Below the pieces are notes generated by a model. It did not search any database, was not told the DNA's origin, and saw only the letters and a program-made list of their open reading frames with translations. Below are positions 1 to 8,435 of a DNA stretch of 64,000 bases, in pieces (positions within the stretch are counted from its first letter, which is position 1; each line of letters begins with the position of its first letter). The DNA lies in assembly GCF_016714285.1 (NCBI RefSeq), contig NZ_JADJNN010000013.1, positions 186,001 through 250,000 of the forward strand, written 5' to 3'. Both the position numbers and the translations under genes were made by a program. This DNA comes from Nannocystis sp. (lineage in GTDB: Bacteria; Myxococcota_A; Polyangia; Nannocystales; Nannocystaceae).

Positions 1-1100
1 ACGTCGGCACCGGCGAGTTCGACCCGATGCGCGACTGGCACGGGATCGTCCGCTTCGACGACATCACGGGGGTCAACAGCGCCAAGACCGGACCCGTCGA
101 TCCGGACGGTACGGTCAATGTCAAGATGTCGAGCGACGCGCAGGGGGTGCACCTCAACTTCGTGCACACCATCTTCGTCCGCGAGGACCGCGACGAGCTG
201 TACGCGGGCGCCCTGTTCACGACGACGGAGGGCGAGCCCTGCCCGATGGCCAGCCTGTGCGGGTCGGTCGCGGTCTTCGCCGGTGCGTCGCAGCTGGACG
301 GGCCGCAGGTGGCGACGCGCAGCCTGTTCGGCCCGACGACCACCCTGCGGCTGCCACACGGCGTTTGGGTCGACGAGACGCGCGACATCCTGTATGTCGC
401 CAACACCTTCGCGGGGTCGATCCTGGTGTGGGACAAGGCCTCGGAGGTCGACGGCGACATCAAGCCCGACCGCACGATCACGTGGCAGGATATGGGCGCG
501 CCCGTGTACATATACGTCGACGCGGCGACCGACCGCGCCTTCGTGGCGGCGATGCCGATGATCGGCGGCAAGCAGCCGCAGGTGCTCATCTACGAGAACA
601 TCTCCACCCGCAACGGGCCCTCGCTGCCGAACCTCCTGGTCGCCGGGCCGAACACGCGACTCGACATCGGCAACCCGACGACCCACAACACCTGGTTCAT
701 CGCCAAGGGGGAGATCCTCGCGGTCGCCCACCACACCAACGAGGTGCTGTTCTACTCGCTCAAGGGCGCACATTGGGGCAACAAGGGACCGACCGAGGTG
801 CTCGACCTGGCGCCGCGTGTGCTGTCGATCCACGAGGCCGAGGACGACTCGGATATGGGGCAATGGAGCGCGTACGGGCTGTTCTATCGCCCGGAGGGCG
901 ACCGAATGTTCGTCGCCGCCGGTTACACGCCGATGGGTCCGCCCGCGGCGAACTCCGATCAGCACGCAGTAAAGGTGTATGAGAACGTGTCAGATCCGGC
1001 GACGCAGGGGCGGGTCCCGCCGATCGCGGAGCTCCGCTGGACCAACGTCGATCATTACTTCCCGCCGCAGCCGCTGTGGGTCACGCGCTGGGAGGAGTAG
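1..1100 (+). CDS. Beta-propeller (NHL-like) repeat protein, 5'-truncated by window edge
   Basis: The reading frame is open from base 3 and runs into the window edge, so the start lies upstream; the first in-window ATG (27) is preceded in frame by VGTGEFDP and is unlikely to be the true start. The visible 365 or so residues contain repeated blocks such as LPHGVWVDETRDILYVANT and DAATDRAFVAAM, i.e. a four-strand blade pattern in which a hydrophobic strand follows D-x-x-x-D-x-x-Y. This is typical of NHL/YVTN beta-propellers, which usually bind other proteins or ligands. No signal peptide can be judged because the N-terminus is missing. Its codon use is somewhat less C-ending than genes further right. 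A specific ligand or function cannot be assigned. Confidence 0.7.
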   Translation, partial: VGTGEFDPMRDWHGIVRFDDITGVNSAKTGPVDPDGTVNVKMSSDAQGVHLNFVHTIFVREDRDELYAGALFTTTEGEPCPMASLCGSVAVFAGASQLDGPQVATRSLFGPTTTLRLPHGVWVDETRDILYVANTFAGSILVWDKASEVDGDIKPDRTITWQDMGAPVYIYVDAATDRAFVAAMPMIGGKQPQVLIYENISTRNGPSLPNLLVAGPNTRLDIGNPTTHNTWFIAKGEILAVAHHTNEVLFYSLKGAHWGNKGPTEVLDLAPRVLSIHEAEDDSDMGQWSAYGLFYRPEGDRMFVAAGYTPMGPPAANSDQHAVKVYENVSDPATQGRVPPIAELRWTNVDHYFPPQPLWVTRWEE

Positions 1101-1177
1101 TCGCGGCTGCGCGCCGCGGCGCCGCCGTCGGGTACACGCGTGAGACACGATCCTGCGGCGCGTGCGTACATGCGAGG

Positions 1178-1597
1178 ATGCACCCGCTGCCGCCCCCCAC
1201 CGAGCCCCTCTCCTGGCCGCTGAAGCTCGTGACCCTGGTGTTCTCGGGCACCGTCGCCAGCATGGCGATCGCCCGCGCCGGGCTGGCCGGCTGCAGCGCA
1301 GCCCCGCCGGCGCAGGTGCCCGCGAAGGCCACGCCGGTGACCTCGCAGGCCGCGCAGGTGCCCGCGAAGGCCACGCCGGTGGCCTCGCAGGCCGCGCCCA
1401 CGCCCACGCCCGCCACGCCCACGCCCGCCACGCCCACGCCCACGCCCACGTCCACGTCCACGCCGGTGCGGGACCTCGCCGAAGCCGAGCTGCCCGACCG
1501 CTATTTCGGGGGCGCCAAGTCCGACGATGAGGTCTGGGTCCCGGCGCCTGCCAGGCCGGACCCGAAGGGGCAGCCGGCGCAACGAGGCCAGCGATGA
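1178..1597 (+). CDS. Small Thr/Pro-rich protein with N-terminal membrane segment
   Basis: 139-residue protein. Residues about 15-35 are hydrophobic and end in a Cys (LAGCSAAPP), so it is either membrane anchored or a lipoprotein with a poor lipobox. It is followed by a 15-residue repeat present twice (QVPAKATPV) and a run of (P-T-P-A/T) units, then an acidic tail. The ORF could begin at 1076, but that overlaps the preceding gene; ATG 1178 starts just before the hydrophobic segment. Its stop overlaps the next start (ATGA at 1594-1597), so translation is probably coupled to the downstream hydroxylase. The function is unknown; a membrane-tethered partner of that enzyme is an inference from coupling only. 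Confidence 0.5.
   Translation: MHPLPPPTEPLSWPLKLVTLVFSGTVASMAIARAGLAGCSAAPPAQVPAKATPVTSQAAQVPAKATPVASQAAPTPTPATPTPATPTPTPTSTSTPVRDLAEAELPDRYFGGAKSDDEVWVPAPARPDPKGQPAQRGQR
1311..1460 (+). repeat. 45-bp direct repeat followed by Thr/Pro-coding microrepeats
   Basis: Two almost identical 45-base units (starting gcgcaggtgcccgcgaagg) lie end to end. They are followed by several copies of a 6-12 base unit (cccacg / cccgccacg) that encodes PT and PA pairs. The array keeps the reading frame of the small protein. Confidence 0.7.
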
Positions 1598-2358
1598 CGG
1601 CCGCGCTGTGGACGGCGGTGGCCAGCCTCACGGTGCTGGTGCTCGTGTTCACGCCGCTCGAGCGCGTATTCCCGGCGCGGCCGGGGCAGCCGGCGCTGCG
1701 ACCTGAATGGACGATCGACCTCGCGTTCTTCCTCGGCCAGTACCTCGTGTTCGGCGTCCTGGTGGTGGCGGCGCTCCACGCCGTGCACGCCGCGATCCTG
1801 CCGGTGTCCCTCGATGCCTGGTCCGGCGGGCTGCCGCTGTGGGCCCAGGTCGTCGTGGCGCTGGTGCTCGGCGATCTACTGACATACTGGTTCCACCGCG
1901 CCTGCCATCGATATGCGTGGCTCTGGCGCTTCCACGCGGTCCACCACAGCAGCGAGCGCCTCGACTGGCTGGCCGCGCACCGCGAGCATCCGGTCGACGG
2001 CGTGATCACGCAGATCTGCATCAACCTCCCGGGCATGCTGCTCGGGCTGCCCTTCGCGGCGATCGGCGGCCTGATCGTGTTCCGTGGCTTGTGGGCGATC
2101 TTCATCCACAGCAACGTCCGCGTGCCGCTCGGGCCGCTGCGCGTGCTGCTGGGCGCCTCGGAGCTGCACCACTGGCACCACGCCCGGACCACCCGCACGC
2201 GCCACAACTTCGCCAACCTCGCCCCCTACCTCGACCTGCTGTTTGGCACCTACCACCGCCCGCGCGAGCCAGAGACCTATCCCCTCGGCCTCGCGGAGCC
2301 ATGGCCACGCAGATACCTCGCGCAGCTGCTGCGGCCATTTCGTACCGGGGCGCCCTGA
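1594..2358 (+). CDS. Sterol desaturase / fatty acid hydroxylase superfamily membrane protein
   Basis: 254 residues with three or four predicted membrane helices. It carries the di-iron histidine clusters of the fatty acid hydroxylase superfamily: HRACH (about residues 103-107), HAVHHSS (115-121) and HHWHHAR (192-198). Family members hydroxylate or desaturate sterols, sphingolipid-like acyl chains or carotenoids in membranes using O2 and an electron donor. The start overlaps the upstream small gene by ATGA, so the two are co-translated. A second member of the superfamily is present at 55421-56110. The substrate cannot be told from sequence. Confidence 0.88.
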   Translation: MTAALWTAVASLTVLVLVFTPLERVFPARPGQPALRPEWTIDLAFFLGQYLVFGVLVVAALHAVHAAILPVSLDAWSGGLPLWAQVVVALVLGDLLTYWFHRACHRYAWLWRFHAVHHSSERLDWLAAHREHPVDGVITQICINLPGMLLGLPFAAIGGLIVFRGLWAIFIHSNVRVPLGPLRVLLGASELHHWHHARTTRTRHNFANLAPYLDLLFGTYHRPREPETYPLGLAEPWPRRYLAQLLRPFRTGAP

Positions 2359-2470
2359 TGGAATACCCCGCGCTTTCCCGCATCGCCTCGCCGAGACCCT
2401 TGCCCGCCGGGCGAAGCCGCACCGGCCCACGCCTATGCGGCGGCCGGCGGATGGTCTAGCGTCGTCGCGG

Positions 2471-3148
2471 ATGCGCCACGCGCGAACCACCGCCATCATC
2501 GCCGGCCTCGCCGCGCCGCTGCTCGCCGCTTGCCTCAACGCGGCCCCGCCACCCCTGGCCCCGGCCGCCTCGACCCCGCCGCCGCCGCCGAGCGCGATGC
2601 GAGACTTCGACGGCGACGGCTTCGCCGACCCCTTCGACCGCTGCCCGCGCGAGGCCGGCGTCGCACCGCACGGCTGCCTGCCGCCCGACAGCGACCACGA
2701 CGGCATCCGCGACCCCGACGACCGCTGCCCCGCCACGCCCGAGACGCGCAACGGCTTCGAGGACCTCGACGGCTGCATCGACGAGCTGCCCGCCGAGCTG
2801 ACCGCGATCACCGGCGTGATCAAGGGCCTCGAGTTCGACCCCGACAAGGACAAGATCCGCGCGAAGTCTCGCCGCGTGCTCGACCGCATCGTCGCCGTCC
2901 TGCAGCGCTACCCGCAGGTCCGCATCGAGCTCGCCGGTCACGTCGACAGCCGCAGCGTGGCCGCGTACTCCGGCCTGCTCTCACACAAGCGCGCCGACGC
3001 GATCCGCGACTACTTCGTCGACAAGGGCGTCGACCCGACGCGCATCGAGACCCGCGGCGCCGACGCCAACGAGCCGCTGGCGAGCAACAAGTCCGCCGCC
3101 GGACGAGCCCGCAACCGCCGCATCGAGCTCAGCCTGCTCAGCCCCTAG
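2471..3148 (+). CDS. OmpA-family lipoprotein with thrombospondin type-3-like calcium repeats
   Basis: 225 residues. The N-terminus MRHARTTAII then LLAACLN is a lipoprotein signal with the lipobox Cys at about residue 20; this choice of start gives a clean signal, although the frame is open further upstream. A Pro-rich linker is followed by Asp-rich repeats (DFDGDGFADPFDRCP, DSDHDGIRDPDDRCP) of the thrombospondin type-3/OmpA-linker type that bind calcium. The last 120 residues are an OmpA-C peptidoglycan-binding domain (GHVDSRS, SHKRADAIRDYF, GRARNRRIEL). It probably links the outer membrane to peptidoglycan. A gene remnant explanation is unlikely because the domain is complete. Confidence 0.88.
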   Translation: MRHARTTAIIAGLAAPLLAACLNAAPPPLAPAASTPPPPPSAMRDFDGDGFADPFDRCPREAGVAPHGCLPPDSDHDGIRDPDDRCPATPETRNGFEDLDGCIDELPAELTAITGVIKGLEFDPDKDKIRAKSRRVLDRIVAVLQRYPQVRIELAGHVDSRSVAAYSGLLSHKRADAIRDYFVDKGVDPTRIETRGADANEPLASNKSAAGRARNRRIELSLLSP

Positions 3149-3173
3149 CAAGTCGGCGCGGCGTGTCGACTTG

Positions 3174-6100
3174 CTAGGACCCGCCGCGCTCGGCCAGCCA
3201 CGCCAGGTGGCGCGCGTGGAAGCTGCGCTCATCGACATCCGTGATGTCCTCGCGCCACAGGTTGAGCGCCGTGTACACCCGCGAGACCAGGAAGCTGACC
3301 AGCACCGGGTCATCCGCGTGGCCGGCGATCGCCCGCTGCACCAGCGGGTCGCTGACATGCACCTGCAAGCCCGCGAGGCCGATGCTCACCGCCCCGCTGC
3401 TGCGGCCCCGCGTGGCCCGCACGTGGTCGAGGTTGAAGCCGCTGAGCAGCGACTCATGGCCGCGGCGCAGCGCGTCGAGCTCGGCCCGCAGCGCCGAGAT
3501 CAGGCGGTCGTCCGGGCTCGGCGGCGCCGGCTCGGGCCGCGGCGCGACCACCACGTCGGCGACCACGGGCGCGGGCTGGGGCACGGGCGGCGGCCTCGAC
3601 GTGCGCGCCTCGGTCTCGAGCGCGGCGAACAGCGCCGCCAGGTCGGCCGCCGTCGGCGGCGGATCTTCGCTCACCTCGTCGACCGGCGCCGCCGCGCGAG
3701 GCCGTCGCCGCGTCGACACCACCGCCTCGGCCTCCGGCTCCCGCGGCGCGGCGATCGGCTCCGCCTTCAGGCGATGCTCGCCGTAGAGACATGCGAGCAG
3801 CTCGCGCGTCACCGCGTCGACCCGCAGCGAGCGGAGAAAGCCCGCCGGCCGCCGCTCACCCGGGTTGACGTGGATGTGCAGCCCGCCCGCTTGCGCCTGC
3901 GCGGTCGCCTCGGCCAGGCTCACCGGACGCCCGTCGACCCGCGCAAACAACGGCAACGCGGCGAGCTCCGGTGTGCATCGCAGCACGTCGTCGAGCCAGG
4001 TCGCCCCGCCGCTCTGGCCGAGCAAGCTCCGCAGCTCGCCGAGCACAGTCGACACCCCTGACACCTGCGCGGCCGTCGGCGGCGGCAGCGACAGCGAGGC
4101 CGCCAGCGACCGGGTATCGACGAGCAGCCCGAGGTTGTCGCGCAGCTCCGCGAGCTGGCGCGTGAAGGTCGCCGGCGTCACGAGCGAAGCCAGCGCGAGC
4201 AGCCGCTCGTAGTGGCTCATCCCCGCCGCCGGGCCGTACTCCGCCACGAGCCGGGCGTAGACGTCGCGCAGCGCCGGCGTCGGGAAGCTGGCGGCCAGCG
4301 CCGCCAGCAGCCCGCGTCGCCACGCCAGCCCCTCCTCCCCCGACGGGTCGGCCGCGACCTCCTCGATCGCCCGGCGCACCAGCGCCGGCACGGCCGCCGC
4401 CGCCCGCTGCAGCGCCGCGAAGTACGCGTCGTCCGGCACCATCGCGTCCCAGCTCGGCTTCGGCGTCAGCGCGTCGCCGGCGATCACATAGCTGACCCCA
4501 AGGACAGGTGACCACATCGTCGCCCGCGCCATCGATCGCCCCGCAAAGAAGATCGTGCAGGTCGACCGCGACGTCGCCTCGTCCCAGCCCTCCTGCGTCC
4601 GCGCGAACGCCATGGCCACCCGCTGCCCCTCGTGCACCACCACCACGCTCGCCAGATGCGTGAACTGCGACAGCCCGAAGCGCTCCTCCGGCCGCGCCCG
4701 CAAGATCGCCTCGCCGCGCAGCCGCCGGTACTCCTCCGGGTCCATCCGCCGCACCTGCCCCGGAAACAGCCAGCGCAGCAGGTCCCGCCCGCGCCCATCC
4801 ACGCGCAGCACCGGCGCCGAGAGCCCCGGGTGCGGCTCGCACTCCTCCGGCACCCATGCCAGCGGCAACTTCTGCCGCAGCCCCGCCGCCACCGCGCCCA
4901 CGCTCAGCTGCAACCCGGCCCCCGTGGCGAACTGCAGCGCCTCGCGGATCCATGGCTCTTCGGCCATGTCCTTCGGGACATGTACCAGCGGCACGCCAGC
5001 GAGCAGCGCCCGCTCGCGCCCGGCCAGCGCCTCGCCCTCGTAGCCGCCCGCCTTCAAGGTCGCCCGCAGCCCCTCGCTGCGGTGCATCGCCCGCACCAGC
5101 CCGTACAGCAGCGCCTGCATCGCTGGACCCGGGCCCCACACGACCAGGCCGCGGCGCAGCGCCGCCTCGGTGAGCGCGCGCGCGCTCGCCAGCCAGCCCG
5201 CCAGCGCCGCCGCGAACAGCTCGTCGCGCACCGGCCCCGAGCAGTCGTCCGCGACCGCGAACGGGCCGCTGATCACCGCGTCGACCCCGGCGATCGGCGC
5301 CGCGAGCTCGAGCTCCACCAGCGAACAACCATCGACGATCACCCGCAGCGCACAGACCTCGCTGGCCACGCGCCGCACCCCGACTTCGCCGACCACCTGG
5401 CGATCTCCCAGCGTCACCACCAGCGGCGCGACCAGCACGTAGTTGCCCGGGTTCAGCGTCGCCTCGCATGGCTGCGCCCGCCAGCGCCGCCGCCTCGCCT
5501 CGATCTGCATGTCGCGCCGCAGCGCCGTGCTCACGTCGCGCCGCCGCTCGCCGAAGGCCATGGCCAGCACGGAGTCAACAAACGCGTCGCCGCTGCGGAT
5601 CACGAGCTCCTCGCGCGCCGACAGCAGCTCCGCGAAGTCCCCGTCCGTGACCGCCAGATGCCCGACCCGCTCCGCCTGCGCGCGCAACATCCCCAGCGTG
5701 CAGCGGCGCCCCCACAGGTCCGTGAACGCGACCACCCGCGCCATCGCCTCGCCGATCACCGTCCGCGGAGCGAGGGCCCCCGGCCACTTGCGCCACACCG
5801 GCCGCAGACGCGTGAGGAGCCCCGCCTCGAGCTCCACCGCCTCACCCGGCCCGATCGCCCGCGCCACCACCTCCGCCGCCAGGCTCACCCCCAGCGCCAG
5901 CGCCCGCGCGTGCTCCTCGTCCTGCACCACCTTGTCGCCCGAGAGGTCGGTGAGCAGGCGGTCGCTCGCGACCACCGCCACCAGCCCGTCCGGCAGCCAC
6001 TCGCGCGCCTCGTCGCAGATCCACACCCCGTGCCGCACCAGCCGGATCACCCCGCAGCCGCCGCTCGCCGGCAACAGCCCGGCCACCCCGCGGCAGCTGC

Positions 6101-6755
6101 CCTGCTCCCCGCGCTGGACATGCTCCGCGTCGGCGAGCACGAGCCCCTCGCTGATGCGCTCGCCGTTCAAGGTGATCGGCAAGCTCGCGTAGCGCCCGCG
6201 CTCGCGCAGCCACGTCGCCTCGGCCAGGGTGCCGCGCAGGTGGCGGACGAAGCGGACCACCAGCCCCGGCCGAAACCGCTGCTTGACGTGGATCTGCGTG
6301 CCCGGGGTCGCCGCCGTCGCCGTCCCGATCACGTCGGCCTCGTCGTGACGCGCCAGCATCGTCACCGCCCCCTCACCCGCACCGCTGATCAGCCGCACGT
6401 GCCGCGGGTTCAGGGCCAGCGCCGCGTGCAAGCCGATCGCCAGCTGCTGGCGCGCCCGCTGGTGGTCCGTGTGGGCCGCGGCGAAGCTCGAGTTGTACAG
6501 GTCGTCGAGGTCCTCCGCCGTGATCGGCGCCCCGTCGAAGCGCGCGATCAGGTCGTCGCTGTCGCACTCGATCTCCAGCTGGCTCGCCCCCTTCAGCGTC
6601 GCCAGGGCCACCAGGTGCAGCACATAGCGCTGCGGCTCGGCGACCTGGAAGGTCCGCAGCTTCTCGCGCGCCTTCTCGCGGTCGAAGCTGAAGCTCCCCA
6701 CCGACTCCACCCGCCCCGCCCCCTGCAGCGCCGCGATCAGGTCATCCGTCGCCAT
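3174..6755 (-). CDS. Large degenerate GHKL (HSP90-like) ATPase-fold protein
   Basis: About 1193 residues; the frame continues further upstream, but ATG 6755 (MATDDLIAAL) is chosen because it overlaps the end of the upstream HSP90-like gene by only 19 bases. Residues about 40-200 resemble the N-terminal GHKL/HSP90 ATP-binding fold (AITAEDLDDLYNS-like region, IGLHAALAL, PGTQIHVKQRF), but the N-box Glu/Asn pair and the DxGxG box are poorly preserved, so ATP hydrolysis is doubtful. The rest is long alpha/beta sequence without a recognised domain, followed by a Pro-rich linker (about 1080-1130) and a short helical tail. It forms an operon with 6737-8359. A chaperone-like or regulatory role is inferred only from the partner; it may be a diverged paralogue that dimerises with it. 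Confidence 0.75.
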   Translation of the reverse strand: MATDDLIAALQGAGRVESVGSFSFDREKAREKLRTFQVAEPQRYVLHLVALATLKGASQLEIECDSDDLIARFDGAPITAEDLDDLYNSSFAAAHTDHQRARQQLAIGLHAALALNPRHVRLISGAGEGAVTMLARHDEADVIGTATAATPGTQIHVKQRFRPGLVVRFVRHLRGTLAEATWLRERGRYASLPITLNGERISEGLVLADAEHVQRGEQGSCRGVAGLLPASGGCGVIRLVRHGVWICDEAREWLPDGLVAVVASDRLLTDLSGDKVVQDEEHARALALGVSLAAEVVARAIGPGEAVELEAGLLTRLRPVWRKWPGALAPRTVIGEAMARVVAFTDLWGRRCTLGMLRAQAERVGHLAVTDGDFAELLSAREELVIRSGDAFVDSVLAMAFGERRRDVSTALRRDMQIEARRRRWRAQPCEATLNPGNYVLVAPLVVTLGDRQVVGEVGVRRVASEVCALRVIVDGCSLVELELAAPIAGVDAVISGPFAVADDCSGPVRDELFAAALAGWLASARALTEAALRRGLVVWGPGPAMQALLYGLVRAMHRSEGLRATLKAGGYEGEALAGRERALLAGVPLVHVPKDMAEEPWIREALQFATGAGLQLSVGAVAAGLRQKLPLAWVPEECEPHPGLSAPVLRVDGRGRDLLRWLFPGQVRRMDPEEYRRLRGEAILRARPEERFGLSQFTHLASVVVVHEGQRVAMAFARTQEGWDEATSRSTCTIFFAGRSMARATMWSPVLGVSYVIAGDALTPKPSWDAMVPDDAYFAALQRAAAAVPALVRRAIEEVAADPSGEEGLAWRRGLLAALAASFPTPALRDVYARLVAEYGPAAGMSHYERLLALASLVTPATFTRQLAELRDNLGLLVDTRSLAASLSLPPPTAAQVSGVSTVLGELRSLLGQSGGATWLDDVLRCTPELAALPLFARVDGRPVSLAEATAQAQAGGLHIHVNPGERRPAGFLRSLRVDAVTRELLACLYGEHRLKAEPIAAPREPEAEAVVSTRRRPRAAAPVDEVSEDPPPTAADLAALFAALETEARTSRPPPVPQPAPVVADVVVAPRPEPAPPSPDDRLISALRAELDALRRGHESLLSGFNLDHVRATRGRSSGAVSIGLAGLQVHVSDPLVQRAIAGHADDPVLVSFLVSRVYTALNLWREDITDVDERSFHARHLAWLAERGGS

Positions 6756-8359
6756 CGTCGCTCCATCGCCTTCGCAGCCAACTTGTGATCGTCTTGCAGC
6801 GAGAGCCCCGCCCCGCCCTCGAGCACGATCGTCTTGGCCAGCTTGTACGCCGCCAGCTCCGGCTCCTGCGCCGCCAGCCGCAGCGCCGCCAGCACCGTCG
6901 GATGTTGCACATTCACGATCAACCGTCGCCCCGACGTCAGCGTCAACGAATCGACCGAGCTCACCGCCCCCACCTCCTCCTGGGCGATCGCCACCCGCGA
7001 GGCCACCGCCGAGTTCGCGTACTCGAGGCTCGCCGCGACCGGCCGCGGCCGCGGCCCCAGCTCGGAGAGCAGCAGGTCGAGCTCGCCGCGCAGCACTCCC
7101 CACGACGCCGGCTCCTCCGCCGCCAGCGAGGTACACAGCACCGCGTTCGCCCGCGGCGACGCCCGCCCCGCCAGCACCTGGGCCAGCTCGCACACCCGCG
7201 GCGGCTCACGCTCCGCCGCGCCCGCCGGCACTTCACCCTCGGCCGCGATCACCAGCTCACCGCGGGCGTGCAGCGCCTCCGTCAGCGGCGACACCTGCGA
7301 GGCCCACGTCACCCGCCCCGCCTTCGCCGCCTTGCGCAGCGTGTTCAGGTCGACCAGCCCCGCGTGGTGACAGCGGACCAGCGGCGTCCGCCAGGCCGCC
7401 TTCGGCAGCGCGTCGTCCTCTCGCAGGTGGCGCAGCAGCTGGCGCATCAGCCCGTCCGCCTCGTCGCCGCGGCGGTGCAGCGCCCCGGTCCGCGCCGCCA
7501 GCTCCCCGGCCCGCGCCGCCAGCTCGCGGATCAATTGCTCCCGCAGCGGCCCCTCCACCTGCGCCCGCGCCAGCCCCAGCACCCGCGCGTGGCCCTCGTC
7601 GCGCAGCACGTTGTCGCGGGTCATCGTGTGCTCGAGCTCCGGCGACCACAGCTTCACGTGCACCCCCGGGAACGGCCCGGGTCGCTCCTCGAGCAGGGTC
7701 AAGCCGCGGTTGTAATAACTGATCGAGCTGTCATCGCCCTGGTCGTAGCCGACGACGATGCGAGCGTCCCCGATCTCCGCCGTGACCACGCAGGCCAGCT
7801 CGAGCCCGAAGGCCCGCGAGATCGATCGCCCCTCGATGCGGATCTCCGCCGGCACGTGGCGACACCAGAACGCGATCACCTCACGCGCCCGCGCGATGAA
7901 CGCCCGCGCCTCCTTCTCCGCCATCGTCTTGTAGATCGTGATCTTGGTGCCGTCGACCGGCTGCTCGCGGGCCACCCGGCGAAAGCTGCGGTCCGGCAGG
8001 AAGATGACCCGCCAGTGCTCCCCCGCGCGCGAGGTGTCGATGCAGATCACCTCCGGCTGCAACGCAAACACCGACACGAACCCGATCCCGAACCGCCCGA
8101 TCTTGGTCCGGTCGCCCTCCTTGCTCGACGAGAACAGCCGCGTCAGCTTGGTGTCGATGATGTGGCGGTCCATGCCCTCGCCGTAGTCGTCCACGTGCAC
8201 CACCAGGCGCCCGTCCACGTGCTCGAAGCGGATGTCGATCTCGGTCGAGCCCGCGTCGACCGCGTTCTGGACCAGCTCACGGAAGCAGGCCATCGGGTCC
8301 GCGAACTGGTGCACCAGCCCGGCCAGCGCCTCCGCCACCGAAGCTTGCGCCTGCACCAC
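6737..8359 (-). CDS. HSP90-family-like GHKL ATPase
   Basis: About 540 residues from a GTG at 8359; other starts (GTG near 8374, or ATG 8437, which would overlap the divergent gene) are possible. The ATP-binding motifs of HSP90/GHKL proteins are intact: N-box ELVQNAVDAG (about 28-37), G1 box DDYGEGMD (57-64), SSSKEGDRTKIG lid, and G2 box GRFGIGFVSVF (88-98). The region after residue 120 resembles the HSP90 middle domain (HVKLWSPELEHTMTRDNVLRD), but the protein is shorter than HtpG (about 620) and its C-terminus does not look like the HtpG dimerisation domain. Its stop overlaps the start of the larger GHKL-fold gene downstream. A protein-remodelling role is likely; the client is unknown. Confidence 0.8.
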   Translation of the reverse strand: MVQAQASVAEALAGLVHQFADPMACFRELVQNAVDAGSTEIDIRFEHVDGRLVVHVDDYGEGMDRHIIDTKLTRLFSSSKEGDRTKIGRFGIGFVSVFALQPEVICIDTSRAGEHWRVIFLPDRSFRRVAREQPVDGTKITIYKTMAEKEARAFIARAREVIAFWCRHVPAEIRIEGRSISRAFGLELACVVTAEIGDARIVVGYDQGDDSSISYYNRGLTLLEERPGPFPGVHVKLWSPELEHTMTRDNVLRDEGHARVLGLARAQVEGPLREQLIRELAARAGELAARTGALHRRGDEADGLMRQLLRHLREDDALPKAAWRTPLVRCHHAGLVDLNTLRKAAKAGRVTWASQVSPLTEALHARGELVIAAEGEVPAGAAEREPPRVCELAQVLAGRASPRANAVLCTSLAAEEPASWGVLRGELDLLLSELGPRPRPVAASLEYANSAVASRVAIAQEEVGAVSSVDSLTLTSGRRLIVNVQHPTVLAALRLAAQEPELAAYKLAKTIVLEGGAGLSLQDDHKLAAKAMERRWRRMT

Positions 8360-8435
8360 GGCGCCAGTGTACACGAGCCACCCATCCGGCAGGCCGCGCG
8401 CGCCCACGCGCCCCGCTCTAAGATAACCTGCCGAC

